Part shown: positions 23,301 through 32,100 of the stretch, in pieces
How positions within the stretch are numbered: the stretch's first letter is position 1
Layout: the number at the start of each line of letters is the position of its first letter
Source: Phoronis australis
Taxonomy: Eukaryota; Phoronida; Phoronidae
Length of the DNA stretch: 64,000 nucleotides
Direction of reading: 5' to 3'
NCBI GenBank assembly: GCA_002633005.1
Contig: NMRA01000566.1
Location: forward strand, 1 to 64,000
Translations under genes and position numbers: made by a program
The notes under the pieces: generated by a model
The model's database searches: none
The model's input: only the letters and a program-made list of their open reading frames with translations
What the model was told of the DNA's origin: nothing

Positions 23301-26300
23301 TATCAATATATGCCATCTAAATGGTTTGTGACCGTCAGTGGAGATGACAAAGCAAAGAATTCGCTCACGTTCTCCTTTACCGGTGATTTAGTAAAGAAAT
23401 CAGTAAGAATCTTGGTTCACGCGTATTTTATGTTAATATTAAACAACTTTAAGTTTCCTCATCAAGCTCGACTCTTCCTGACAATGATCAAGAGTCCTGG
23501 ATAATCATAGGAGACACAGCAAAAGACCAGCCGGCAATTCACTGTATCAGGTGATGTATGGATAACAGTATATTTTAGTTATGACATTGCCTTCGTCAAA
23601 CAACTTTTAATTTAGTCCATTTGCTAACAGAAAACCTCTAAAAATGTCCGTTAACGAGTTTACGCCAATATTCACTTTCTAATCATCGCAAAGCAAGAAA
23701 CAGTGTACAGATTCCAAAATAAATCTGAAAGTACAACAAAGTGTTGATGGAAGTAGTCGAGGGAAATTTAGCAAACTGATCTCAGATCCTACAAAATGGT
23801 TTAGAGAAAATGGGTAAGGACCACTGAAGGTACTGTATCTGTACTACGTTATTCACTAAGAAATTAAGCCTCCCAAACCTTCAAAACTTACGAGCAAATT
23901 TTATTGTTATATGACATGTAAATATTATCATTTACATCATTATACATATAAATATAGATTATTACATGGCGGTCATTATCCCCCGTATTCTAGAGCCCGA
24001 GGGGCGTCAGCCCCGAGGGCGATAATTCTCCAAAATCCACGAGGGCTCTAGATAAGGGGGATAACTACTAAGAACATGTAATAATCTATTTATACCACAT
24101 ACTGAACGAGAAACATTGCAATGAGTCCATCTACATTTCTCGACTCGCCTCGACTTTGTAACTATTTTCTTTGTCAGAGGCCTGGGGTCGGAAGTCGTGA
24201 CCTTTTAAGAAAAGCCGAGCTATTTTTGTCAAATAATGTTTTTACTCAAAACCAATTGAAAATTTAAACAAAATAGAAATAAAGTGAATCTATAAATTAA
24301 GGTTTTGCAACTATTATAGCTTAGTACACATTTTGTCACGCTAAGCTTCGACCGGGAAACTGCTAACGTAGGTTACCACTGGTAACAGGATATAATTCTC
24401 AAGTCCCGACGACACAATACCCGCATTTAAATAGGAGATCGGTGATTTACAAGAAAACATTCACCGAATTAAAATATCGTTTTTATGGAAATTATGCGTC
24501 TTATTTTTCATAGCGTATAAATGTGGGTACAGTGCCCTTTGTTGAACATGCGATTATTGCGCGTGCCCATTTAAGTATTCTATTTTCACTGAGTGGTACA
24601 GAGGTAAAGTCGATGACCGAATCTCTTGCGGTCCAGGTTCGAACCCGGCTTCGCTTTCCCGCCACTAGCCTGAGTGAGATAACTATATGGGTTATTACAC
24701 AGTTGTATTGGCTATTCGAGGCTAATATTGTTGTATGAAGTAGGTTACCACTGGTAACTGAGTATTATGCTTTTTTATGGAAATTATGCGTCTTATTTTT
24801 CACAGCGTATATGTCGGTACAGTGCCCTTTGTTGAATATGCAATTGTAGCGCGTGCTCATTGAAGTATTTTCACGTTGGAGGACGTCAGCCGCTGACTGG
24901 TGCAGTGGTAAAGTCGACGAACCGAAACTCTTGCGGCCCGGTTTCGAAACCGGCGTTGGTTCCCTCCAAAATGTTATCTCACTAGTGAAATAACTAAATA
25001 ATGGTTATTACACTGTTTCATTGGCCATTCGAGACTAATCTTGTGGTATAAATTATAATATATCATATATACCAACTCAATTTTTTAATGAACTCGAATA
25101 AAATGTTAGGTTTAACTTGAAATGTAAATAAATGTAACATCATGATATATTCCAAATAATAATTCCAATAACGCATGGCCCGCGCGATAAGTTAGGTTTG
25201 TTTTGGTGTTGTTCTTGTTACCTGTATATAGTCCCCATCAAGAGCACTGTGCTTATGAATTTTGTTATTAGATATCGAAAATGCTTTTTATGTATATGTT
25301 TTTTAAAAAACAATAAAAAACATCCTGAATAAAACCCTCGATGGTGACCAATTGAAAACTGTGCGAGGGAGAGTAATGAGCTTACGATATCTTAGACGGA
25401 CTCAAGTTTTTGCACGATTCATACAAAAATGTACGGTACGTGGTCGCAATGAGAGATAATAATAGCCTCTGTGCTGCCCGGGGAGTTGACAGTCAGTTTT
25501 CCTTACAACGGGAGCTAATTTTCATCATTATTATGACAATTTGGAACAAAATCGATTAATGTTGTGTTTTTTCCGTCCGCTAATGCCAACCTGTATTTGA
25601 CTTGGTCTGAGCGCCTTCGTGTGAGCGCAATACATTTAACTGAAGGTTCGCCATTGGACCTAACGTACGTGTAAAGCTTGTAATGGTCTGTTGCCTTTGC
25701 CGTAGACCTGTGGACAAAAATGGTTTTACAGAGATCTGATTTTAGGCGCTGCACAGTACTGATGAAGACAGTTGTAGTAGTTTATGTCAATAGCCTACTT
25801 TATAATGTATAATATAAATTTTCGTTTTAAACCACTCAATAACAGCGCCTGTCTGAACAGGAGCTAAACAACAGCAATTGCGGATTCGGGTATATTTTTA
25901 TTGGAGTCACAAGCACCACGAAACTCCAAAATGAAGAAAAATACAGCAGCGCATGATAATGTCAATCGATTTACCTTGGTTCTGTGGTTCATGCACACTG
26001 TACTTGTTAAATCGATTTATGCTCCGGCCAGACCGTGCGTCCACCAGTCGCAGCGTATCAAAATACATTGAAAACCTTCCTCTCCAGTTAGTCGCCCTGT
26101 GCTTGGAATTGAACTCCTGGTATTTAAATTCGAAATCCCGTGTCCTTTGTAGACTTTGCATGACACAGTCCCTTCTGTTAAAGCACATTACATTATGTGT
26201 ACCAAATTTTGTCCACGTCATGATTGGCCTTCGTCCACAAACAACGTGTTTTAATTAATGCTGGATTTATTTGTGTTGAACTTTAACCCTTAAAATATTA

Positions 26301-27312
26301 ATGGCCCACTTGTCTTTTTAAAATGAAGAATAAAAACGAGTCGCCTGTAAACAAAATAAGGCGGCATTTGTCATTTTGTCAGATAGGCCTGAGTTTGAAA
26401 TGTCCCCATCAGTGGAATTCTTCGTTCAAGAGGAGGCTTGACTACTCAATCAAAGTAAAACTATCGGGATGTGATTTGTAAGAAAACTGTGGAAATGCCG
26501 CAGGGAGTGTAGCCAGGGAAGGGAGGCAGGAGCCTAAGACATATAAAATGGAACCTTGAGTCTGTGCCCTCCTCCAGCGTAGCATATGAGCTCTCCAATT
26601 GTTTTTCTTAAATTTTAAGACCAACTGGTGACACCGACACCCCTCCTCCACAGTTTGCCTTTTGACGTACCCTGAAAGTGGCATGCATGAACGTAGAAAC
26701 CGTTTAACTCCTATACCAAAAACCAACACTCCATGCGTAACTTTGATGACAAAACTATTGAATTAAGTCCTTTCTGACACAATTCCAACGAACCATTCAG
26801 CTTTCAAGGGAAAGAGGGGGCATTTTTGACGGGTTCAATTTGTCGCATTAAATTTAAACCAACTTAACGGTTCATGTTTTAACGTTGCATACGACTATTC
26901 GAGCATTCTTGTCACTTGACTCCAAATGTAACGCTGTCATATGCACTTAAATAGTGCTACCTGATTGGTCAGTTAAAAATCTGTAGGTGGAATTGTTGAA
27001 GAGGTCATTCATTTTTACAATTATGCCTAATGTAACTGTCAAATGGACCCGTGTTATTTCCCCAATTCCCCATGTTCTTTTACATTGTCACTGTGTGTTA
27101 GTATATCAACAATAATTACAACAAATCATAATCACTGTTACATTCACTTTAGATGGGAAGATATATCGGCTGATCTCAATTACGAAAATCCCGATTTCCT
27201 GGATGTGCGCAGACTTTGGCTTGGTCCCTTGAAAAGAGCAACAGGAGCGGACCAGCTACATGTACATGGTGATAATCGGCACTGTATCATGATGTTTACA
27301 CGAGATTCGTGA
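11238..27312 (+). CDS. BIVM-like protein, complete six-exon gene
   Basis: Six exons join to 261 codons (260 aa and stop): 11238-11347, 13423-13518, 18206-18310, 22475-22702, 23467-23550, 27153-27312. Every intron is phase 2 with GT/AG ends. The product matches the core of BIVM (basic immunoglobulin-like variable motif-containing protein): DLKRW, RPQYKYSCG, SCWNYLFSTLG, PITQEEALEVLGF, YKPRGENRT, IYHCEGHYFCPIGFE, WIIIGD, PAIHC, NPDFLDVR, RHCIMMF. Human BIVM is about 500 aa; this protein lacks the long N-terminal and C-terminal tails and starts just before the core. The ATG at 11238 has A at -3 and a stop 33 bases upstream in frame. There is no signal peptide or membrane segment. Function in animals is unknown. 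I note a possible C39/papain-like arrangement (Gln44, Cys49-Gly, His161), which is inference. Assignment is very secure from residue matches across all exons. Confidence 0.9.
11348..13422 (+). other. BIVM-like intron 1
   Basis: No internal exon seen. The open frames at 11432-11746 (minus) and 12485-12685 (plus) have no family match. It holds the hairpin at 12248-12289. Confidence 0.5.
12248..12289. repeat. 42-bp near-perfect inverted repeat
   Basis: tgtaactctgcttaattatt is matched by the reverse complement of the right half (tgtaactctgtttaattatt); 19 of 21 positions pair with no spacer. It lies in BIVM-like intron 1 and is probably a tiny fold-back element. Confidence 0.6.
13423..13518 (+). 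CDS. BIVM-like exon 2
   Basis: Acceptor ttattgttgcag. Codes the HCVGRPQYKYSCG segment and SCWNYLFSTLGYG, the best conserved part of the family and the site of the possible catalytic Cys49. Donor ag|gtatat. Confidence 0.9.
15190..16034 (-). mobile_element. composite repeat with tRNA-like segment, copy A
   Basis: The reverse complement matches 23942-24740 through most of its length. In element orientation it has a palindromic left end (15881-16034: gagcccgag...cggggctaacgcccctcggg...gggctcta), then a unique ~400-bp body, then 'attatgcgtcttatttttcatagcg', then a tRNA-like stretch at about 15290-15372 with A-box-like tgtagtggtaaag and B-box ggttcgaatcc, and an end with 'gggttataacacggttgt'. The tRNA-like part suggests RNA polymerase III transcription as in SINEs; the palindromic end is not usual for a SINE. 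Confidence 0.7.
16320..17075 (+). repeat. cluster of diverged local repeats (gccgatagcct family)
   Basis: The word gccgatagcct or gccgatcgcct recurs at 16459, 16720, 16924 and 17060. 'cgccagaaatttgtaacatg' and 'gcgaaatcttgccag' recur 270 bases apart (16328 and 16595 on), and 'gaaaatttttccacgtctct' recurs at about 16785 and 16990. An inverted echo (atgttacaaatttctggcg) stands near 17696. These look like worn tandem copies of a 200-270-bp unit. Confidence 0.55.
18206..18310 (+). CDS. BIVM-like exon 3
   Basis: Acceptor aactatttcag. Codes HTPITQEEALEVLGF and the following acidic segment to DKLL. The first base completes Arg69. Donor ag|gtgaaa. Confidence 0.9.
18839..18839. other. unresolved base (N)
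   Basis: A single N in BIVM-like intron 3 (attcacccnttt). It may mark an assembly join. Confidence 0.9.
19249..19425 (+). mobile_element. left end of a MITE-like element interrupted by a second element
   Basis: 'ctgtgcccagttacatgaaacagtccc' matches the left end of the 37746-38179 element. There the sequence continues as 'gggactcagctaagttc'. Here, after 'gactc', about 125 bases (19292-19417) starting 'ataggggcagatccacg' and ending 'ctggacccgcctggg' intervene before 'ctcaactgagttcc'. The inserted piece resembles the cagtggYgga element family. The right end of the outer element was not found. Confidence 0.5.
20615..20870 (+). repeat. dispersed repeat shared with 53050-53290 and 54530-54775
   Basis: Shares 'atatttgtttatttcact.tcaaa', 'gcggtgttttc.ttaaaaccg', 'ttcctg.ttat..ttgtacac.cagttctcca' and 'aatattcacggt' with the two copies of the 1.48-kb duplication. 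The copies are far more diverged than the duplication itself, so this is an older interspersed repeat. Confidence 0.5.
20924..21124 (+). pseudogene. THAP-domain-like remnant
   Basis: The open frame reads SRKFYCFTIPTDVENRKRWM, AIRHDD and ends ILSHFCC, which follows the middle and end of a THAP domain (FhkFP..., RkkW..aiRRd, iCsxHF). The first two zinc Cys appear only in another frame (tgcagttgt), and the third is Leu with one residue missing. It is a degenerate copy, not closely similar to the THAP repeats at 6 and 44 kb. Confidence 0.4.
22475..22702 (+). CDS. BIVM-like exon 4
   Basis: Acceptor ctcgttctgttttag. Codes residues 105-179: WFEELNRNYNVKGSC, YKPRGENRTNN, QALEQLKDGLKR, IYHCEGHYFCPIGFE. 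Aligns without gaps of note to the human core. Donor gc|gtaagt. Confidence 0.92.
22703..23466 (+). other. BIVM-like intron 4
   Basis: Phase 2, 764 bases. The open frame 22728-23021 (minus) has no match. Nothing else seen. Confidence 0.6.
23467..23550 (+). CDS. BIVM-like exon 5
   Basis: Acceptor cctcatcaag. Codes STLPDNDQESWIIIGD and PAIHCI, matching the human YWILIGE...PAIHC block. Donor ag|gtgatg. Confidence 0.88.
23942..24740 (+). mobile_element. composite repeat with tRNA-like segment, copy B
   Basis: This is the best preserved copy. The left end is an inverted repeat (23951-24093): 'atagattattacatg' faces 'catgtaataatctat', 'tctagagccc' faces 'gggctctaga', with 'ggggcgtcagcccc' at the centre. 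Then comes a body with ggttaccactggtaac (palindromic), 'ttatgcgtcttatttttcat' and a tRNA-like part at about 24592-24660 (gtacagaggtaaagtcg; B-box ggttcgaaccc), ending near 'gaggctaatattgttgta'. The copy A sequence at 15190-16034 is its reverse-strand relative. Confidence 0.72.
23951..24093. repeat. palindromic left end of copy B
   Basis: About 60 bases on each side pair with few mismatches around a GC-rich centre (ggggcgtcagcccc). The same palindrome, with changes, is present in copy A at 15881-16034. Confidence 0.7.
24741..25062 (+). mobile_element. composite repeat, 5'-truncated copy C
   Basis: Starts inside the body (ggttaccactggtaactgag) directly after copy B and repeats 'gaaattatgcgtcttattttt', 'acagtgccctttgttgaa', the tRNA-like stretch (ctggtgcagtggtaaagtcg; gtttcgaaacc in place of the B-box) and the end 'ttattacactg...ggctaatcttgtggtata' with changes. 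Head-to-tail with copy B, lacking the palindromic end. Confidence 0.65.
25515..25707 (-). CDS. possible minus-strand exon, unidentified
   Basis: Minus-strand acceptor ttttgtccacag at 25708 is followed by a clean frame of about 63 codons (TAKATDHYKLYTYVRSNGE, VKCIALTRRRSDQVKYRLA, ending CHNNDEN) and TAG at 25517-25515. It could be a terminal exon of a gene inside BIVM-like intron 5 or a chance frame. No family recognised and no poly(A) signal close by. Confidence 0.25.
27153..27312 (+). CDS. BIVM-like exon 6 (stop codon)
   Basis: Acceptor cattcactttag. Codes RWEDISADLNYENPDFLDVR, then RHCIMMFTRDS and TGA at 27310-27312. Human BIVM continues more than 100 residues past this point; this protein stops right after the conserved core. 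Confidence 0.88.
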
Positions 27313-27728
27313 TGTCAAGGACGAGCGCAGGCGAGGAGCTGTGCACTTCAAACGAAAATTAGATGCAAAATGAACCGTGTAGATTTCACCTCGCGAGCCG
27401 GTGAGGCGAACGAACCTCTTTTTTTTACCTGGCGTGCAGTCAGGATGAGACAAGTGTTTAGCCTACCGGCAGCCAACAAAAATATGTATTGGTTCACCCG
27501 ACATGCACAAATCTCTCTCCGGCTCCACTTGCGTGTATACTACTGACATTTACGATGTTTACTACGATTACGAAAATACGAGTTAACAGTTTGCTCGCTG
27601 TATGCAGTTAACCTACCTCGACCTGTCTGTGAAGTGAAATATAGTCACCACTAGAGGATGTCAGCTCAGCTCCCAGCTTCTCATCTGTGCTCAGCCCTAA
27701 AGAGAGCTGGGATACGCGGCTCATAGCC

Positions 27729-27876
27729 CAGTGGTGGACTTGGGGGGGGGGGGCATGACCACCGAAAATTCTCCCAGATTCCATTTGGCAGTTCGGGGGT
27801 GCAAAAGTCTGACCAGCAAAATCCTGGCTAATACTCTGCCCTGCCCCCCCAGCTTAAAATCCTGGATCCGCCACTG
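27729..27876 (+). mobile_element. 148-bp MITE with cagtggYgga ends
   Basis: Begins cagtggtgga and ends tccgccactg, which are complementary save one base. It contains a run of G near the left and a run of C near the right and no coding sequence. An inverted relative stands at 6690-6890, and possible relics at 1427-1663, 5240-5360 and 19292-19417. The end sequence resembles ends seen in DNA transposons of several animals. Target duplication unclear. Confidence 0.6.
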
Positions 27877-28049
27877 CAGCCTGAGACAAGGCAACGCCAG
27901 GTGCATCGGCAGACGACTAGTCACAGTAACCTACCATGCCTAAATTATAGAATATATAATAGGTCAAGCTTCAAATGTTCAGTCTTTATATCTCACATGT
28001 GCATGTACATGTACATGTAGTTATGCGATGTATCTGGACATTCTACATG

Positions 28050-28055
28050 AATAAA
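28050..28055 (+). terminator. candidate poly(A) signal for the BIVM-like gene
   Basis: AATAAA in 'catgaataaaact', 738 bases after the stop codon and followed by a run of T. It is the first good AATAAA downstream. The transcript end is not otherwise supported. Confidence 0.3.
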
Positions 28056-29025
28056 ACTTTTTTTTAAGCAACACCATTTATCCTCGGCTGCAAACGCACC
28101 AGCTGTCATGTGACAAACATTCAACGTCTAAAGGATCATATGATAACAATACATGTGAGATTTTCCCGGTTTGCGTAAACACTGAGTCACGTGGCAGGTT
28201 CAGATAATGGCGACCTATCACATGACGTCACTGTTATGTTTCTGGAATTTCATGATTGTTTTGTGAACTATGTAACCCACGTTGTTTTTAGCGGAGCATT
28301 AGATAAACTACTGTTCGGTATAAAATACGTAATAAAGATTTTTCGTTTTCATGAATATGTATTTCATTCATTGGTTTAACGCGGAGTGCCGCCCAGCGAA
28401 AAAAGCTGATTATTTTAGTCGGCTGCGGTCAATTTCAAGCTCGTTGAACGGCTAAATACATTTATTGTCCTGTCAATGCGTATGTGCTACTGAACACGGA
28501 AGAGAAAGAGGAACTGCCGTATCAGGTTAAACGAAGATGACTAATTTCATTTCTATTCGTCTCGTGACCAACTGATGCGACAACATTTGGCTATTCTGTT
28601 GCTGACTTTTACTTCGGCTGTTTTGACTGCTGTGTAGGGACGTTGATGTGAACCAGGATCGTGGTCGGCCATGGCAACATCATCCTACAGATGGGTGATA
28701 AATTATTCACAATTGCTACATCCTCTATCTAAACAGCCGAACCGTTTGGTGGAATGTTAACAATTAAACCAGCGGATCGATACCAATGTTTTATTCTTAT
28801 TCACGCTCATTGTGTCGATTATAGATCGGCAATCGCGACACGGCACCGCTCGGTAAGCGCATCGTTTCGATCTTCAGAGCGAAGATCACATGCTTGATAG
28901 AGGGGTTATGTTAGACCGGACTTGGCCGTAGTGTACTCACGTTTGCGTGATGATAAGAATTAATGGCAAGATATCGCCACATAAATAATGACGAGGGATT
29001 ATGAGAGAACATTGGCTGTAAGACA
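28056..29025. other. intergenic region, upstream of the amylase gene
   Basis: No exon supported. The promoter and 5' untranslated sequence of the amylase gene should lie towards the right end. No clear TATA box. Confidence 0.4.
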
Positions 29026-29130
29026 ATGAAGTATTTCGGAAGCGTTTTAGTGTTTTTGTTATGTCTAGCGTGCACCGTTTTGGTGGAGACCAAAACTGCA
29101 CAAGAATGGAAATCTCGAGTAATTTATCAG
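29026..29130 (+). CDS. amylase exon 1 (signal peptide)
   Basis: ATG in 'agacaatga', 35 codons, hydrophobic core [15 protein letters not shown], then WKSRVIYQ which begins the barrel. Donor cag|gtgagt, phase 0. Confidence 0.88.
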
Positions 29131-32100
29131 GTGAGTTCTTTTTTGTAAATAGAGAATTAACCAAGTTTCTCTCAAACGTTCCTGTCATAGTTTATTTTAC
29201 TTCTTTCTTTACAAAATTAACCCATTTTTCTTTTTGACTTGTGCCTCTGCCGTTGCATGTAAATGTTTAATATTTTATTTTCAACTGTTGACAATTTCTG
29301 AAACAAGGAACAAAATCAAAATACATGTATCAACAAACTCGTTAAATCCACCACCAGCGTTTTAACAATGGGCCCTATGCGATTTATAGAATTTTATCTT
29401 TCCGACTGTTTACCGCCTAATCTTAGTATTACTATGATAGCTGTTATAACACAGAAATACGTGAACCGATCATTTTATCTTTGTATCTCTCGACCATATA
29501 TCCCACTAAGTCGGAGCTGGCGCTAGTTCACCGGCATCGATTTTTTCATTATTTTCCTTGTTTGCTGAAGTGGTCCTTGTCTATTGGAAATGTCAAAAAT
29601 CGTTAACGACATGTTTATTAGTACTGTGAATTTTAAATGAATTTGTTGTGTACACCGTGAGAGTGATACCAGTCAGACTTTCGAGCATCGAATCAATCAA
29701 TGCTTTGTATGACTCCGTCGGAGCTGGTATAGAAATGGGTTGCAGTTTTAGGTCGTAATAAAACCACGCGTACTTGCCTAACAAGAGTGAAACATATGCA
29801 AGACTTTTGGAGTACAGTAGGTCAAACAATTTCTAGACAAGACTAAATGTTTTGTTCGTTAATGAGATAAAATAATTATACTACTCTAGAATCATAAGAT
29901 CTACAGTAGCCTTGAATGTTCTTGAAATCAATTAACGTGTTTCTGTTAAAGTAAGCCCAATTTAGTCTTAGTTCGCCCTATAGTTTCCCTAAACCCTAGT
30001 CTCACTCTTCCCTCATGGGAAGTTCGGTTGGTGTTTTTTATTTCTTGTGCTGTTCAGTGTTGCATCGTACTCGTTTCAAAAATACTGATTTCGTTTTTAC
30101 AATTGACCACTTTTGACACATTCCAAACAAAACGTTTTTAGTCGCGCACTCTCATTACCGTCGATCGTGCGTAACGCCTCATCCAAAACCTAAATACAAT
30201 CTGGCTGTTGGTGAAATGCCTTTCTGCATGCAAACCAGAACTTACTATGGCTCTCAAATATGGTGCAATATGGTGAAGATCCCCGTTAGTGAAATTCATT
30301 TCTGCTGTGTGGTATTAAGGCATGTTGTGCTACTGTACGTATTTGGTACGACCAAGTAATTTAGTTGGTAATTTGAAATTTAAGCAGTGAAATAAAAGAA
30401 ATTTCCCCCTTCTAGGTTGGCTGCTAAAATCAACAAAGGTAATGAGAACATCAGAAAATGAAATATTTATACACTGGCATTGGGCAAAATGGCAACCGTC
30501 TCAAAATTTGATCAAAGGATTAACATAATTTGTTTTCTTTTTCTGTTTGGTACTCTCCAGATAAACCGTTCTGCTAAATATAGGAGACTGACATTCATGT
30601 AACCAAATTAAGCATTGTTAATCCAACACACGTCTTTATTAATTAAAGCGATAAGCACATGTCCCTTTGACACCTAGATAAACATGAACAATGAAGAATG
30701 AGAATAATCCTTGATAAGGCGAAACAAAGACTCAAAGATACGCATGCCAGTAACACGGTAGACAACGCATCTCCAGAAATACACCACTAATATCAAAGCA
30801 GCAGAGGCATAATTCGCTCTGTAGTGGGCTCGAGTAATATTCAAAATGCGAACGTTATCACAAAATCCTCATGTGTGCGCCGTTCAAAAATTATTAATAA
30901 CTCGACTTTGTTTCCTCCAGAACAGACAGCATATCAAATGCATATTTTTCTCCTCGTTACGTAAGTACTGTTGTTTGTCAAGCAGAGAAGCTTCGAATCT
31001 GAGGTCCTTGACTGCGTGTATCCACACAATAACCATGAATACGGGAGAGTGGGTGCTTTAAAATCAAAGTTCAATACAGAGTAAGAGGAGTCCAGGTGGT
31101 AGGAAACCTGTAAGCTTATACTCTTTCCGGTCCCCACAGTTTTTATTTACCCTCGATACCTGAGACAAAACCTGGACGCATTCCGGATACCTGGCCGGAC
31201 GTTACCATGAAAACAAATCCACTCGAGACGGTAGCCAAAATAGAAATGAATCCGATCATGACTAAAAACAATAGGCTTCCAGGACTTTCAGATCTACACG
31301 TCGTGTGCGAATTTCGTGCGAATCGGACGAAAATTGCGACCTGTAGAGTGCGAACAAACAAAAAAAATTGACGGCAGACCAACATATTTATCGGAATTCG
31401 AAGAATTCCGCCAAGTAAAAATCAAAGGAAAAGACCTCGTGGCGAGGAGTTCTGGCAAGAACGCTCCTGAAAATTAGGTGTCTCCAGCCAGGCAGCATCA
31501 AAATGCCAACTACACACGGAATACAGCAGGTTATGAAATTTTCACTTTTTCGAAACCTATAATTAGTTCGTATGACAAAATCGATGCTGCTCTAATCGAT
31601 TTCCACTTTTCTCAGTACTCGATGTAGGGCATGGTCGCTCGGACATTGGGACCGTATCGACATTCGAGCTTTCCAATGTGCATGAAAATACGCAAGAATT
31701 ATTCATGAACGGCTCTACAGTATAGTAACAGGTGCTATTACAACAATCACTGTTTATACATGTACAACATCACATTTTGTACGCAACTCAATGAGCAGGA
31801 ATTATTGGTTACTTTGAAAACTTCCATAAAACGTATAGATATAAAAGTGTGCATTTCTTAAGTGTAGTATACTTATTTTCAACTAAAATCAAAATAAAAT
31901 TCTCTTGATTCCAAAAGGTTCACTGAAAGCAACTGACACAGGTTTGCCTTACATGTATGTTCGTCGCTTGGAATTTTCATGTCACATCACAAAGCGCAAC
32001 GAAATTCACTAGCAATGTTCAAAGTTTTCATTTCAAGGAGTGAATGTTAGTGTACATCAACATCAAAACCTGAAACACGTTACGTCATTTTCACAAACTG

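Larger units (their letters stand above)
23551..27152 (+). other. BIVM-like intron 5
   Basis: A 3.6-kb intron. It holds the plus-strand copies B and C of the composite tRNA-like element and a possible minus-strand exon at 25515-25707. Confidence 0.55.

Noticed and set aside
25953-26258. 101- and 104-codon frames on opposite strands at 25.9-26.2 kb
   Set aside because: Mirror frames over the same DNA without motifs; no splice context that joins them to anything.
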